A stretch of 64,000 bases of DNA from a bacterium (GCA_905221195.1 CAJNCF010000008.1:1-64000); one strand, 5' to 3'. Counted from the stretch's first letter, positions 10,293-19,497 are shown. Notes: generated from the sequence alone by a model not told the origin. Made by a program: numbers and translations.

Positions 10293-10322
10293 AAAGACAA
10301 GACTTGAGCAGACTTGTCTTTA
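10293..10322 (-). terminator. Weak hairpin between sstT and the exporter gene
   Basis: AAGACAAG (10294-10301) pairs with CTTGTCTT (10313-10320). Read on the minus strand it is followed by CTTTTCC, a modest U-run. It may attenuate rather than stop transcription. Confidence 0.4.
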
Positions 10323-10326
10323 TGAG

Positions 10327-11532
10327 TTATTTTTTATGGGCTGCTGCGTATTCGGCAACGGCAGTAAAGAGTACATCTGTAGAAGAATTAATAGCTGTTT
10401 CGCATGAGTCTTGAATGACACCAATCACAAATCCAACCCCCACAACTTGCATGGCAATATCATTAGAAATGCCGAAAAGACTACAAGCGACTGGGATAAG
10501 GAGGAGGGAACCACCAGCGATACCAGAAGCACCACAGGCTGAGATGGCTGCTACCACACTAAGGACAAAGGCTGTCGCAAAGTCAACAGGGATTCCGAGA
10601 GTGTTTACTGCAGCAAGGGTCAAAATGTTAATAGTAATCGCTGCTCCTGCCATGTTGATAGTAGAACCGAGTGGGATAGAAACTGAATAGGTATCTGGGT
10701 TGAGTCCAAGGTCATGGCAGAGTTTCATGTTTACAGGGATGTTAGCTGCAGAACTACGAGTGAAGAAGGCTGTCACACCACTGACACGCAAACATTTCCA
10801 AACGAGGGGATAAGGATTTCTCTTCATAAAGAGAAAGGCAATCAATGGATTGACAACCAGAGCGACAAAGAACATGGTTGTAACCAATAGTCCTAGTAAA
10901 ATACCGTAGTTTGCTAGACTGCCGATTCCTTTATCAGAGATAGTTTTAAAGACAAGGCCTAGGATTCCAAATGGAGCTAGGTTGATGATCCATTCGACAA
11001 TTTTAGAAGTCACATCGGCTATGGTGTTCAACAATTCTTTACTATTCTTGCTGGCTTCTCTCATGGCAATCCCGAAAATTACTGCCCAAGATAGGATTCC
11101 AATGTAGTTGGCTGTAACGAGGGCATTGACAGGGTTGTCTACGAGTTTAAGCAAGAGATTGCTAAGAACCTGACCTATACCATCAGGAGGCGTAACCTCT
11201 GTATTAGTACTATTTAAGGTAATTTCAACTGGAACGATGAAACTAGCAAAGACAGCCACAAGTGCCGCTGCAAAGGTTCCCACTAGATAAAGGAAGATAA
11301 CCGTTTTCATATTGCTATCCTGTCCCTTTTGGTGTTTGGAAAGGGCATTGGCAACGAGGGCAAAGACTAGAATAGGTGCGATGGCTTTGAGACCACCAAC
11401 AAAGAGATCTCCGAGTAGGCCGATTCCAGATACAGTAGGAAGTGTTAATCCTAGGATTCCTCCACAAAGCATACCAATCAAAATACGTTTGATTAGGCTT
11501 GCCTTATTCCAAGCATGAATGAGTTTTTTCAT
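10327..11532 (-). CDS. sstT: Serine/threonine:Na+ symporter SstT
   Basis: This 401-residue protein belongs to the dicarboxylate/amino acid:cation symporter family (DAACS) and matches SstT in length and N-terminus ([19 protein letters not shown]). Multiple hydrophobic segments and the family re-entrant motifs are visible ([26 protein letters not shown]). It imports L-serine and L-threonine with sodium across the cytoplasmic membrane. An AAGGAGG ribosome site precedes the start, and a TATAAT-like -10 on the minus strand lies about 30 bases further upstream. It is divergent from mscS. Confidence 0.92.
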   Translation of the reverse strand: MKKLIHAWNKASLIKRILIGMLCGGILGLTLPTVSGIGLLGDLFVGGLKAIAPILVFALVANALSKHQKGQDSNMKTVIFLYLVGTFAAALVAVFASFIVPVEITLNSTNTEVTPPDGIGQVLSNLLLKLVDNPVNALVTANYIGILSWAVIFGIAMREASKNSKELLNTIADVTSKIVEWIINLAPFGILGLVFKTISDKGIGSLANYGILLGLLVTTMFFVALVVNPLIAFLFMKRNPYPLVWKCLRVSGVTAFFTRSSAANIPVNMKLCHDLGLNPDTYSVSIPLGSTINMAGAAITINILTLAAVNTLGIPVDFATAFVLSVVAAISACGASGIAGGSLLLIPVACSLFGISNDIAMQVVGVGFVIGVIQDSCETAINSSTDVLFTAVAEYAAAHKK

Positions 11533-11683
11533 AATAACCTCCTTAGTTGTGTAATGTTTATGATTATAGTATAAATATGAACTAAAATCAAGAATTTTCT
11601 GTCTATTTTTGAAATTATTTTTGAATATTTATGGAGAATGACACTTAATGAAAGTATGGTATAATAAATGAAAGGAGTTTTCT

Positions 11684-12250
11684 ATGCAAGAATTTATTCA
11701 AACCTATCTCAATAAGCTTGATCTAAGAGCGATTGTCGAGAGTATCTTAACCAAGCTACTTTCTCTTTTATTATTATTTTTGCTCTTTTATATGGCTAAA
11801 AAACTGCTTCATACCATGGTGCAGAGAATTGTTAAACCTTCTCTAAAAATGTCTCGTCACGATATCGGACGTCAGAAAACCATCTCACGTCTGTTAGAAA
11901 ATGTGTTTAATTATACCCTTTATTTCTTTTTGCTTTACTGCATTTTATCGATATTGGGCTTGCCAGTTTCTAGTTTGCTGGCAGGTGCTGGAATCGCTGG
12001 GGTAGCAATTGGGATGGGAGCCCAAGGTTTTCTGTCTGATGTGATCAATGGATTTTTCATCCTTTTCGAACGTCAACTGGATGTGGGTGATGAAGTTGTT
12101 TTGACAAATGGTCCCATTACTGTATCGGGCAAGGTTGTCAGCGTCGGTATTCGGACAACTCAACTCAGAGGAGAAGATCAGGTTTTGCACTTCGTTCCCA
12201 ATCGGAATATCACCGTTGTCAGCAATTTCTCTCGGACAGACCAGACCTGA
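11684..12250 (+). CDS. Small MscS-family mechanosensitive channel
   Basis: At 188 residues this is an MscS-type channel: hydrophobic helices in the first 110 residues, the glycine/alanine-rich pore helix (about 101-125, LLAGAGIAGVAIGMGAQGF) and the beta domain with the VGDEV and PNR motifs. It stops soon after the beta domain, whereas E. coli-type MscS proteins (about 280 residues) continue into a C-terminal alpha/beta vestibule. No remnant of that domain fits in the 51 bases before corA, so this is either a naturally short form or an old truncation. The family releases solutes during hypo-osmotic shock. GGAG lies 8 bases before the ATG, and an extended -10 (TGGTATAAT) lies at 11657-11665. 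Confidence 0.82.
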   Translation: MQEFIQTYLNKLDLRAIVESILTKLLSLLLLFLLFYMAKKLLHTMVQRIVKPSLKMSRHDIGRQKTISRLLENVFNYTLYFFLLYCILSILGLPVSSLLAGAGIAGVAIGMGAQGFLSDVINGFFILFERQLDVGDEVVLTNGPITVSGKVVSVGIRTTQLRGEDQVLHFVPNRNITVVSNFSRTDQT

Positions 12251-12301
12251 AATGTTATCAGATTTATGGTACAATAGAAAGAGTTTGGTAAAGGAGAGAA
12301 G

Positions 12302-13210
12302 ATGTTTTTAGAAAAACAGTTGGGCAATGGTTGTACCTGGATTGACCTAGATTTGGACAAGTTGAAAAAACTAGAAGACCTTTCTGAAATCTACGGTTTG
12401 GACAAGGAAACCATTGAATACGCACTGGATAGAAATGAGCGTGCCCACATGGATTATCACCGTGAAAATGGGACTGTGACCTTTATCTATAATGTCTTGA
12501 ACTTGAAAAAGGACAAAGAATACTACGAGGCCTTTCCCATGACCTTTATCGTGGAACATCGTCGCCTGATTACCATAAGTAATACCAAGAATGCTTATGT
12601 CATTGAACAAATGACCCGTTATCTGGAGAGTCATGACACGCTTTCGATTTACAAGTTTCTTTTTGCTAGTCTGGAGATCATTAGCAATGCCTACTATCCT
12701 GTCATCGAGCAGATGGACAAGAGTAAGGATGAGGTCAATGGCCTCTTGCGTCAGCGGACGACCAAGAAAAACCTCTTTGCCTTGTCTGACTTGGAGACCG
12801 GTATGGTTTATCTTACTGCGGCTGCCAAGCAAAATCGCATGTTGCTGGAACATATCCAAGGGCATGCTCTCTATCGCAGTTTTAACGAAATTGAGAGAGA
12901 GCAGTTTGATGATGCCATGATTGAGGCTCATCAGCTGGTGTCCATGACAGACTTGATTTCTCAAGTCCTCCAACAACTATCAGCATCTTACAACAACATT
13001 CTAAACAATAATCTGAATGATAATTTGACAACCTTGACCATCATTTCAGTCTTGCTAGCTGTTTTGGCAGTCGTGACAGGCTTTTTCGGAATGAATATTC
13101 CGCTACCTTTAACAGATGAGCCCCATGCTTGGCTCTACATCAGCTTGGCCAGTGCAGGTTTGTGGATTATCCTGTCATTATTACTAAGGAAAATTGCGAA
13201 AAAAAGTTAA
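12302..13210 (+). CDS. corA: CorA-family divalent cation transporter
   Basis: The protein has 302 residues. The first 240 form the cytoplasmic alpha/beta and long-helix domain. Two C-terminal transmembrane helices follow, the first ending in the signature GMN motif (FFGMNIPLP). CorA proteins are pentameric channels for Mg2+ and related ions. AAGGAG precedes the ATG at 12302, and a TACAAT-type -10 lies between mscS and this gene. The next gene, yqeG, starts only 14 bases after the stop, so read-through into the ribosome-assembly operon is likely. Confidence 0.9.
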   Translation: MFLEKQLGNGCTWIDLDLDKLKKLEDLSEIYGLDKETIEYALDRNERAHMDYHRENGTVTFIYNVLNLKKDKEYYEAFPMTFIVEHRRLITISNTKNAYVIEQMTRYLESHDTLSIYKFLFASLEIISNAYYPVIEQMDKSKDEVNGLLRQRTTKKNLFALSDLETGMVYLTAAAKQNRMLLEHIQGHALYRSFNEIEREQFDDAMIEAHQLVSMTDLISQVLQQLSASYNNILNNNLNDNLTTLTIISVLLAVLAVVTGFFGMNIPLPLTDEPHAWLYISLASAGLWIILSLLLRKIAKKS

Positions 13211-13224
13211 GAAAAGGAGCCAGA

Positions 13225-13752
13225 ATGGCGATTGAAAACTATATGCCAGATTTTGCTGTGGAAGCAGTTTATGATCTGACAGTCCCAAGCCTGCAGGCGC
13301 AGGGAATCAAGGCTGTTTTGGTCGATTTGGACAATACCCTCATCGCTTGGAACAACCCTGATGGGACGCCAGAGATGAAGCAATGGCTACATGACCTCCG
13401 TGATGCGGGTATTCGCATCATTGTGGTCTCAAATAATACCAAAAAACGAGTTCGACGAGCAGTTGAAAAATTTGGGATTGATTACGTTTATTGGGCCTTG
13501 AAGCCCTTCACATTTGGGATTGATCGTGCCATGAAGGAATTCCACTATGAGAAAAGTGAAGTGGTCATGGTCGGTGACCAGCTCATGACAGATATTCGGG
13601 CAGCTCACCGTGCAGGGATTCGCTCAATTTTAGTCAAACCCTTGGTTCAACACGACTCTATTAAGACGCAGTTTAACCGTGCTCGTGAGCGCCGTGTCAT
13701 GCGAAAAATTACTGAAAAGTACGGACCGATTACATATAAAAAAGGAATTTAA
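13225..13752 (+). CDS. yqeG: YqeG-family HAD-type phosphatase
   Basis: This 175-residue protein is of the HAD superfamily, IIIA-type. The nucleophile motif is VDLDNTL; later VSNNT (motif II) and GDQLMTDI (motif IV) are present. The YqeG family is annotated as a putative phosphatase whose substrate is not firmly known to me. The start at 13225 is preceded by AAAGGAG; a longer frame from 13129 overlaps corA and reads non-conserved sequence. It is followed two bases later by yqeH, as in other Firmicutes. Confidence 0.9.
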   Translation: MAIENYMPDFAVEAVYDLTVPSLQAQGIKAVLVDLDNTLIAWNNPDGTPEMKQWLHDLRDAGIRIIVVSNNTKKRVRRAVEKFGIDYVYWALKPFTFGIDRAMKEFHYEKSEVVMVGDQLMTDIRAAHRAGIRSILVKPLVQHDSIKTQFNRARERRVMRKITEKYGPITYKKGI

Positions 13753-13754
13753 TT

Positions 13755-14861
13755 ATGGAAGAAATTCTCTGTATTGGTTGTGGAGCAACCATTCAGACGA
13801 CAGACAAGGCTGGTCTTGGATTTACTCCCCAGTCGGCACTTGAAAAAGGTTTGGAGACAGGCGAGGTCTATTGCCAACGCTGTTTCCGTCTCCGCCACTA
13901 CAATGAAATCACGGATGTCCAGTTGACGGACGATGATTTCCTCAAGCTCTTGCACGAGGTGGGAGACAGTGATGCCTTAGTGGTCAATGTCATTGATATC
14001 TTTGATTTTAATGGCTCTGTTATCCCAGGCTTGCCACGTTTTGTATCGGGCAATGATGTCCTCTTGGTTGGAAATAAAAAAGATATCCTACCCAAGTCAG
14101 TTAAACCAGGCAAGATTAGCCAGTGGCTCATGGAACGTGCTCACGAAGAAGGACTTCGTCCAGTTGATGTCGTCCTGACTTCAGCACAGAATAAGCATGC
14201 CATTAAGGAAGTCATTGACAAGATTGAACACTACCGTAAGGGCCGTGATGTCTATGTGGTTGGTGTAACCAACGTTGGAAAATCAACCCTTATCAACGCT
14301 ATTATCCAAGAAATCACGGGTGATCAGAATGTCATTACCACTTCGCGTTTCCCAGGGACAACCTTGGACAAGATTGAAATTCCACTCGATGATGGATCTT
14401 ATATCTACGATACGCCAGGAATCATCCACCGTCACCAAATGGCTCATTACTTGACTGCTAAAAACCTCAAGTATGTCAGCCCTAAAAAGGAAATTAAGCC
14501 CAAAACCTATCAACTCAATCCTGAACAAACCCTGTTTTTAGGCGGACTCGGACGCTTTGACTTTATATCAGGAGAAAAGCAAGGATTCACAGCCTTCTTT
14601 GACAATGAACTCAAACTCCATCGTACCAAGCTTGAAGGCGCTAGTGCATTTTATGATAAGCACGTCGGAACACTTCTGACACCTCCAAATAGTAAGGAAA
14701 AAGAAGATTTTCCAAAACTAGTTCAACATGTCTTTACCATCAAGGACAAGACAGACCTAGTCATCTCAGGCCTAGGATGGATCCGCGTAACAGGCACCGC
14801 CAAAGTAGCCGTCTGGGCACCAAAAGGCGTCGCCGTCGTCACACGAAAAGCAATTATTTAA
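13755..14861 (+). CDS. yqeH: Ribosome biogenesis GTPase YqeH
   Basis: This 368-residue protein is a circularly permuted GTPase. An N-terminal zinc finger (C6-x2-C9 and C40-x2-C43) is followed by the G4 motif NKKD (107-110), then G1 GVTNVGKST (170-178), then G3 DTPG. That order is diagnostic for YqeH/YlqF-type enzymes. YqeH assists assembly of the 30S subunit. It lies in the conserved yqeG-yqeH-yhbY-nadD-yqeK-rsfS order, but here a structured element of about 200 bases separates it from yhbY. Confidence 0.95.
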   Translation: MEEILCIGCGATIQTTDKAGLGFTPQSALEKGLETGEVYCQRCFRLRHYNEITDVQLTDDDFLKLLHEVGDSDALVVNVIDIFDFNGSVIPGLPRFVSGNDVLLVGNKKDILPKSVKPGKISQWLMERAHEEGLRPVDVVLTSAQNKHAIKEVIDKIEHYRKGRDVYVVGVTNVGKSTLINAIIQEITGDQNVITTSRFPGTTLDKIEIPLDDGSYIYDTPGIIHRHQMAHYLTAKNLKYVSPKKEIKPKTYQLNPEQTLFLGGLGRFDFISGEKQGFTAFFDNELKLHRTKLEGASAFYDKHVGTLLTPPNSKEKEDFPKLVQHVFTIKDKTDLVISGLGWIRVTGTAKVAVWAPKGVAVVTRKAII

Positions 14862-14867
14862 AACAAA

Positions 14868-15053
14868 ATCGCTGAGCGAACAAAGTGAGCTCATATAGCG
14901 ATAGTTATTGCCGTGGTGTCTTGCCAATCTGTAGATTGGCAAGGGGCACAATTGAGACCAAGGCTCAATTGTGAGGTCAGGAAATCCATTTTTCAAAGAT
15001 GAGATCTTTGGAAAATTAGTTCCGACCGTCCCTCACCACCTAAAATAACTATC
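14868..15053. repeat. Multi-hairpin structured element between yqeH and yhbY
   Basis: The gap holds nested inverted repeats. An outer stem GATAGTTATT (14900-14909) pairs with AATAACTATC (15044-15053), continued by GTGGTG (14913-14918) with CACCAC (15034-15039). Inside are three branches: CTTGCCAATCT/AGATTGGCAAG (14920-14943), CACAATTGAG/CTCAATTGTG (14947-14973), and an arm from GGTCAGGAA/TTCCGACC (14975-15027) to TTTTTCAAAGAT/ATCTTTGGAAAA (14989-15015). A further stem ATCGCT/AGCGAT (14868-14902) lies on the 5' side. No protein is encoded. It may be a small mobile palindromic repeat or a structured RNA in the yqeH-yhbY transcript. I do not recognise it as BOX, RUP or SPRITE. Confidence 0.75.
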
Positions 15054-15073
15054 AAAAAAACAAGGAAGAAATT

Positions 15074-15385
15074 ATGTCATTAACATCAAAACAACGTGCC
15101 TTCCTCAACAGCCAGGCACACACCCTCAAACCCATCATCCAAATCGGGAAAAATGGACTGAACGACCAAATCAAAACCAGCGTTCGCCAAGCTCTTGACG
15201 CCCGTGAATTGATTAAAGTAACGCTATTACAAAACACAGATGAAAACATCCACGAAGTAGCTGAAATCTTGGAAGAAGAAATCGGTGTGGACACAGTCCA
15301 AAAAATCGGACGCATCTTGATTTTGTTTAAACAATCTAGCAAGAAAGAAAATCGTAAGATTTCTAAAAAAGTCAAAGAAATCTAA
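15074..15385 (+). CDS. yhbY: YhbY-family (CRM domain) RNA-binding protein
   Basis: This 103-residue protein consists of one CRM domain with the signature GKNGLNDQIKTSVRQAL near residues 31-47. The family associates with pre-50S ribosomal particles in bacteria. GGAAGAA precedes the ATG at 15074. It is part of the ribosome-assembly operon. The lysine-rich C-terminus (KKENRKISKKVKEI) is typical. Confidence 0.92.
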   Translation: MSLTSKQRAFLNSQAHTLKPIIQIGKNGLNDQIKTSVRQALDARELIKVTLLQNTDENIHEVAEILEEEIGVDTVQKIGRILILFKQSSKKENRKISKKVKEI

Positions 15386-15435
15386 AACCCTACTCCAAAC
15401 AACTGTTTTTACAGAGAAATAAAGGAGACTAGCCT

Positions 15436-16065
15436 ATGGCAATCGAATTATTGACTCCCTTTACTAAGGTAGAGTTGGAGCCAGAAATCAAGGAGAAAAA
15501 ACGCAAACAAGTCGGAATTTTAGGGGGAAATTTTAACCCTGTTCACAATGCACATCTGATCGTTGCGGACCAAGTACGCCAGCAGTTGGGACTGGATCAA
15601 GTCTTGCTCATGCCTGAATACCAACCTCCTCATGTAGATAAAAAGGAAACAATCCCTGAATACCATCGTCTCAAGATGCTTGAGTTGGCTATTGAGGGGA
15701 TTGAAGGTCTGGACATTGAAACTATTGAGTTGGAGCGCAAGGGGATTTCTTACACCTACGACACCATGAAAATTTTGACAGAGCAACATCCAGATACGGA
15801 TTATTACTTCATTATCGGTGCGGATATGGTGGACTATCTGCCTAAGTGGTATCGAATTGATGAGCTGGTCGACATGGTTCAGTTTGTGGGGGTTCAGCGC
15901 CCACGCTACAAGGCAGGGACTTCCTATCCCGTTATCTGGGTGGATGTGCCTCTCATGGATATCTCGTCCAGCATGGTGCGTGACTTCCTTGCCCAAGGTC
16001 GAAAACCCAACTTTCTCCTGCCTCAGCCTGTACTAGACTACATCGAGAAGGAGGGGCTCTACTGA
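15436..16065 (+). CDS. nadD: Nicotinate-nucleotide adenylyltransferase
   Basis: This 209-residue enzyme transfers AMP to nicotinate mononucleotide, giving deamido-NAD in NAD synthesis. The nucleotidyltransferase motif [11 protein letters not shown] (GxFxPxHxxH type) is near residue 30, and the ISSSMVRD motif near residue 176. The first 25 residues form a short extension seen in streptococcal NadD. AAAGGAG lies upstream. The stop TGA at 16063-16065 shares its last base with the ATG of yqeK, indicating translational coupling. Confidence 0.95.
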   Translation: MAIELLTPFTKVELEPEIKEKKRKQVGILGGNFNPVHNAHLIVADQVRQQLGLDQVLLMPEYQPPHVDKKETIPEYHRLKMLELAIEGIEGLDIETIELERKGISYTYDTMKILTEQHPDTDYYFIIGADMVDYLPKWYRIDELVDMVQFVGVQRPRYKAGTSYPVIWVDVPLMDISSSMVRDFLAQGRKPNFLLPQPVLDYIEKEGLY

Positions 16066-16658
16066 TGGCTTATCAAGACTATATCAACTGCTCCCGTGAG
16101 GTTTTGTTGGAAAAAATGGCAGAGCTTCTACCTGAAAAACGGTTAACCCATTGTTTGGGTGTGGAGCGTGCAGCCATAGAACTGGCTCAGCGCTTTGGTG
16201 TGAATAGTGAGAAAGCAGGTCTAGCAGGCCTTCTTCATGACTACGCTAAGAAGCTGTCAGATCAGGAATTTCTGAACTTGATTGACCGTCATCAGCTAGA
16301 CCCTGACCTCAAAAACTGGGGCAATAATGTCTGGCATGGTATGGTCGGAATTTACAAGATTCAAGAAGACTTGGATTTGCATGATTCAGAAATTCTACGA
16401 GCTATTGAAATCCATACAGTCGGTGCTGCTCAGATGACTGACTTAGAAAAAGTCATCTATGTTGCAGACTATATCGAGCACAATCGTGCTTTTCCTGGAG
16501 TGGATGTGGCGCGTGAGATTGCAAGTTTGTCACTTAATAAGGCAGTGGCCTACGAAACAGCTCGTACTGTGGAGCATCTAGCTCATCAGGGATTTCCCAT
16601 CTATCCCCAAACCCTTGAAACCTATAACGCCTTTGTGCACTATTTGAAAGAGGACTAA
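16065..16658 (+). CDS. yqeK: YqeK HD-domain hydrolase (Ap4A hydrolase family)
   Basis: This 197-residue HD-superfamily protein has metal-binding motifs [16 protein letters not shown] (HD pair), WHGMVG and HTVGAAQMT. Members of the bacterial YqeK family hydrolyse diadenosine tetraphosphate symmetrically to ADP. The start overlaps the nadD stop by one base, and the stop is directly followed by the rsfS ATG. Co-expression with nadD and ribosome factors is conserved in Firmicutes. Confidence 0.93.
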   Translation: MAYQDYINCSREVLLEKMAELLPEKRLTHCLGVERAAIELAQRFGVNSEKAGLAGLLHDYAKKLSDQEFLNLIDRHQLDPDLKNWGNNVWHGMVGIYKIQEDLDLHDSEILRAIEIHTVGAAQMTDLEKVIYVADYIEHNRAFPGVDVAREIASLSLNKAVAYETARTVEHLAHQGFPIYPQTLETYNAFVHYLKED

Positions 16659-17012
<354 letters not shown>

Positions 17013-17052
17013 TAGATGAACTATATCTTAGTATCGACTTTTTTTAGATTTG

Positions 17053-17084
17053 GCTCAGTCAACTTATTGACTGGGCTATTTTCG
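17053..17084 (+). terminator. Terminator after rsfS
   Basis: GCTCAGTCAA (17053-17062) pairs with TTGACTGGGC (17067-17076) with one wobble and loop CTTA, followed by TATTTTC. Confidence 0.7.
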
Positions 17085-17107
17085 GGAGAATGAATTGGAA
17101 TTTATAA

Positions 17108-17542
17108 ATGAATAGAAAAAATAAATTAAGAGGACAATATTTTAAGAAGCACAATATAGATGAGAAGTATAATACAATCGAAAATGAAATTCACCATATT
17201 ATTGAATGGAATGAAGTAGAAAAGGGTTTAGTTTCAAAACAAGAGGTGGACAGTATAGGAAATTTATTGCTCATCAGCAAGAATAAACATACTATTATCA
17301 CGGCTAAAACTAATCAATTCAGAGAGTCAAATATTGGACAAGTTAGAAAAGAACCGCCTCGCAAGTATTATAAGATTAAATATACTGAATTAAGCAATAT
17401 GCTAACTTTAATAAATATAAATAATGATACTGAAACAATTGATTTAAAAATAGGAAAAGATGTTTTTTTATGTAAGAATATGATTCCTAATATATTAGAA
17501 GTGAATGAACAGCTATTAAAGAAATATTTTAAAAGTGAGTAA
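17108..17542 (+). CDS. Orphan HNH-family nuclease-like protein, horizontally acquired
   Basis: This 144-residue protein is unlike its neighbours in composition, with very AT-rich, AAA/ATA-rich codons. It contains an HNH-like pattern: H29-H30 in IHHIIEW, N52 in GNLLLI and H61 in KNKHT, at the spacing expected for a beta-beta-alpha metal finger but without the paired cysteines often seen. This suggests a metal-dependent DNA or RNA nuclease; the target is unknown. The ATG at 17108 has only a weak GGAA upstream; an ATG at 17090 in the same frame is closed by a stop after five codons. It lies between the rsfS terminator and the methyltransferase, whose start is 6 bases after this stop. I do not recall it at this place in S. 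pneumoniae. It could be the C-terminal remnant of a larger element protein. Confidence 0.65.
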   Translation: MNRKNKLRGQYFKKHNIDEKYNTIENEIHHIIEWNEVEKGLVSKQEVDSIGNLLLISKNKHTIITAKTNQFRESNIGQVRKEPPRKYYKIKYTELSNMLTLININNDTETIDLKIGKDVFLCKNMIPNILEVNEQLLKKYFKSE

Positions 17543-17548
17543 AAAATT

Positions 17549-18289
17549 ATGGCAACTTATGAAACCTTTGCGGCTGTTTACGATGCTGTGATGGATGATA
17601 GTTTATACGATAAATGGACGGATTTTTCACTTCGTCATTTGCCTAAGACCAAGGAGAGAAAGAAACTCTTGGAGCTGGCTTGTGGGACAGGCATCCAGTC
17701 TGTTCGATTTTCTCAGGCTGGTTTTGATGTGACTGGACTTGACTTGAGCGCAGATATGCTGAAGATTGCGGAGAAGAGAGCGGCTTCAGCCAAACAAAAG
17801 ATTGATTTTATTGAAGGAAATATGCTGAATTTGTCCAAGGCAGGTAAATACGACTTTGTCACGTGTTACTCGGACTCAATCTGCTACATGCAGGATGAGG
17901 TGGAAGTAGGAGACGTCTTTAAGGAAGTGTATAATGTACTTAACGAAGATGGAGTCTTTATCTTTGATGTACATTCGACCTACCAGACAGATGAAGTTTT
18001 TCCAGGCTATTCCTACCATGAAAATGCAGAAGATTTCGCCATGCTATGGGACACCTATGAGGACGCAGCGCCTCACTCTATCGTGCATGAGTTGACTTTC
18101 TTTGTCAAGGAAGTGGATGGTTCCTTTAGTCGCCATGATGAAGTGCATGAGGAGCGGACCTATGAAGTCTTGACCTATGATATTTTGCTGGAACAGGCTG
18201 GATTCAAGTCCTTCAAACTTTATGCGGACTTTGAGGATAAGGAGCCAACAGAAACTAGCACCCGTTGGTTTTTTGTCGCGCAGAAGTAG
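17549..18289 (+). CDS. Class I SAM-dependent methyltransferase
   Basis: This 246-residue protein has SAM-binding motif I ELACGTGIQSV near residues 41-51, an acidic motif after VTGLDLS, and the DFVTCYSDSICYM post-motif typical of the YqeM-like family that follows rsfS in Firmicutes. The substrate is not established. Its ribosome site (AGTGAG) is weak, possibly because the HNH gene inserted immediately upstream. It is followed by tmcAL after 9 bases. Confidence 0.85.
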   Translation: MATYETFAAVYDAVMDDSLYDKWTDFSLRHLPKTKERKKLLELACGTGIQSVRFSQAGFDVTGLDLSADMLKIAEKRAASAKQKIDFIEGNMLNLSKAGKYDFVTCYSDSICYMQDEVEVGDVFKEVYNVLNEDGVFIFDVHSTYQTDEVFPGYSYHENAEDFAMLWDTYEDAAPHSIVHELTFFVKEVDGSFSRHDEVHEERTYEVLTYDILLEQAGFKSFKLYADFEDKEPTETSTRWFFVAQK

Positions 18290-18298
18290 GAGATTACT

Positions 18299-19396
18299 AT
18301 GACCATCACGGGTATTATCGCGGAGTTTAATCCTTTTCATAATGGCCACAAATACCTGCTGGATCAGGCAGAGGGATTGAAAATCGTAGCCATGTCTGGG
18401 AATTTTATGCAGCGTGGGGAGCCTGCTATCGTGGACAAGTGGACACGGGCCCAGATGGCGCTGGAAAATGGCGCAGACTTGGTAGTGGAATTGCCCTTTT
18501 TAGTTAGTGTTCAGGCGGCGGATTTCTTTGGACAAGGGGCTTTGGATATCTTGGCTCGATTGGGCATTGATAGCCTAGTTTTTGGGACAGAAGAAGTTCT
18601 GGATTACCAGAAAATCGCTGACTTATACACAGAAAAAGGTGCTGACATGGAGAAATTTGTGGAAAATCTGCCGGATTCCCTTTCCTATCCCCAGAAGACC
18701 CAAGCCATGTGGAAGGAATTTGCAGGGTTTGATTTTTCTGGCAATACGCCTAATCATGTTCTTGCTCTTGCTTATGCCAAGGCGGTTGCAGGACGAAACA
18801 TCAAACTCAATCCAATTCAGCGTCAGGGGGCGGGTTACCATTCTGTGGACAAGGATGTGGACTTTGCCTCGGCGACGGCCCTCCGTCAGCACCAGAAGGA
18901 CCAAGATTTTTTAAAATGCTTTATGCCATCTGTTGTCCTTTTTGAGCAGGCCAGTAAGGTGAGCTGGGAAGACTATTTTCCCTTGCTCCGCTATCAAATC
19001 TTGTCCAATCCAGACCTAACCACTATCTATCAGGTTAATCAAGAAATGGAAGTGCGTATCAAAGATGCCATCAAGACGGCCCATTCTGTGGAAGACTTGG
19101 TTGAGGCAGTTGCTACCAAACGTTACACAAAAGCGCGTGTCAGACGCCTCTTGACCTATATCTTGGTGCAGGCTAGAGAAAATGACTTGCCAGAAGGGAT
19201 TCATATTCTTGGTTTTACCGAAAAAGGCAGACAACATCTCAAGTCTCTGAAGGGGCAGGTCCATCTAGTCAGCCGAATTGGCAAAGAACCATGGGATACC
19301 ATGACCCAAAAGGCAGACCAGATTTACCAACTGGGGAATCCAAGTATAGAAGAGCAGAATTTTGGAAGAGTGCCGATTAGAATAGAAACAAACTAA
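18299..19396 (+). CDS. tmcAL: tRNA(Met) cytidine acetate ligase TmcAL
   Basis: This 365-residue nucleotidyltransferase-like protein has the motif [16 protein letters not shown] at residues 5-20. TmcAL uses ATP and acetate to acetylate C34 of elongator tRNA-Met (ac4C), which improves codon reading. The length is slightly short of the 380-400 residues common in the family. GGAG lies 6 bases before the ATG. It ends the ribosome/tRNA block and is followed by a terminator. Confidence 0.9.
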   Translation: MTITGIIAEFNPFHNGHKYLLDQAEGLKIVAMSGNFMQRGEPAIVDKWTRAQMALENGADLVVELPFLVSVQAADFFGQGALDILARLGIDSLVFGTEEVLDYQKIADLYTEKGADMEKFVENLPDSLSYPQKTQAMWKEFAGFDFSGNTPNHVLALAYAKAVAGRNIKLNPIQRQGAGYHSVDKDVDFASATALRQHQKDQDFLKCFMPSVVLFEQASKVSWEDYFPLLRYQILSNPDLTTIYQVNQEMEVRIKDAIKTAHSVEDLVEAVATKRYTKARVRRLLTYILVQARENDLPEGIHILGFTEKGRQHLKSLKGQVHLVSRIGKEPWDTMTQKADQIYQLGNPSIEEQNFGRVPIRIETN

Positions 19397-19420
19397 GTCT
19401 ACCGAAAGGTGGACTTTTTG
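19395..19420 (+). terminator. Terminator after tmcAL
   Basis: AAGTCTACC pairs with GGTGGACTT around a GAAA tetraloop, followed by a T-run. The terminator after yoeB at 20039 has a very similar stem. Confidence 0.85.
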
Positions 19421-19428
19421 AGATTTTT

Positions 19429-19436
19429 TACGAATA
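19429..19436 (+). promoter_or_regulatory. Possible SigX (ComX) box upstream of yefM-yoeB
   Basis: The octamer TACGAATA matches the competence-sigma-factor -10 element of streptococci (com-box/cin-box) and is preceded by T-rich sequence. An 8-base match could occur by chance in a 64-kb window, so this is tentative. Confidence 0.3.
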
Positions 19437-19455
19437 AATAGATAGAAAAGAAAAT

Positions 19456-19497
19456 CTTGTACAAGTTCCTGACAATTTCTTTCTTTTCGTGTATAAT
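19456..19497 (+). promoter_or_regulatory. yefM-yoeB promoter and TGTACA operator
   Basis: A sigma-A promoter is visible: -35 CTGACA (19469-19474), 17-base spacer, -10 TATAAT (19492-19497). Just upstream is the perfect palindrome CTTGTACAAG (19456-19465). Its TGTACA core is the sequence recognised by YefM in the E. coli yefM-yoeB operator, consistent with autorepression. Confidence 0.75.

Noticed and set aside
12371..12976. 201-residue frame opposite corA
   Set aside because: It is entirely antisense to a clear CorA gene, with no ribosome site or recognisable motif.
14862..15073. BOX, RUP or SPRITE element between yqeH and yhbY
   Set aside because: None of the characteristic sequences of those repeats is present; it is described separately as an unassigned structured element.
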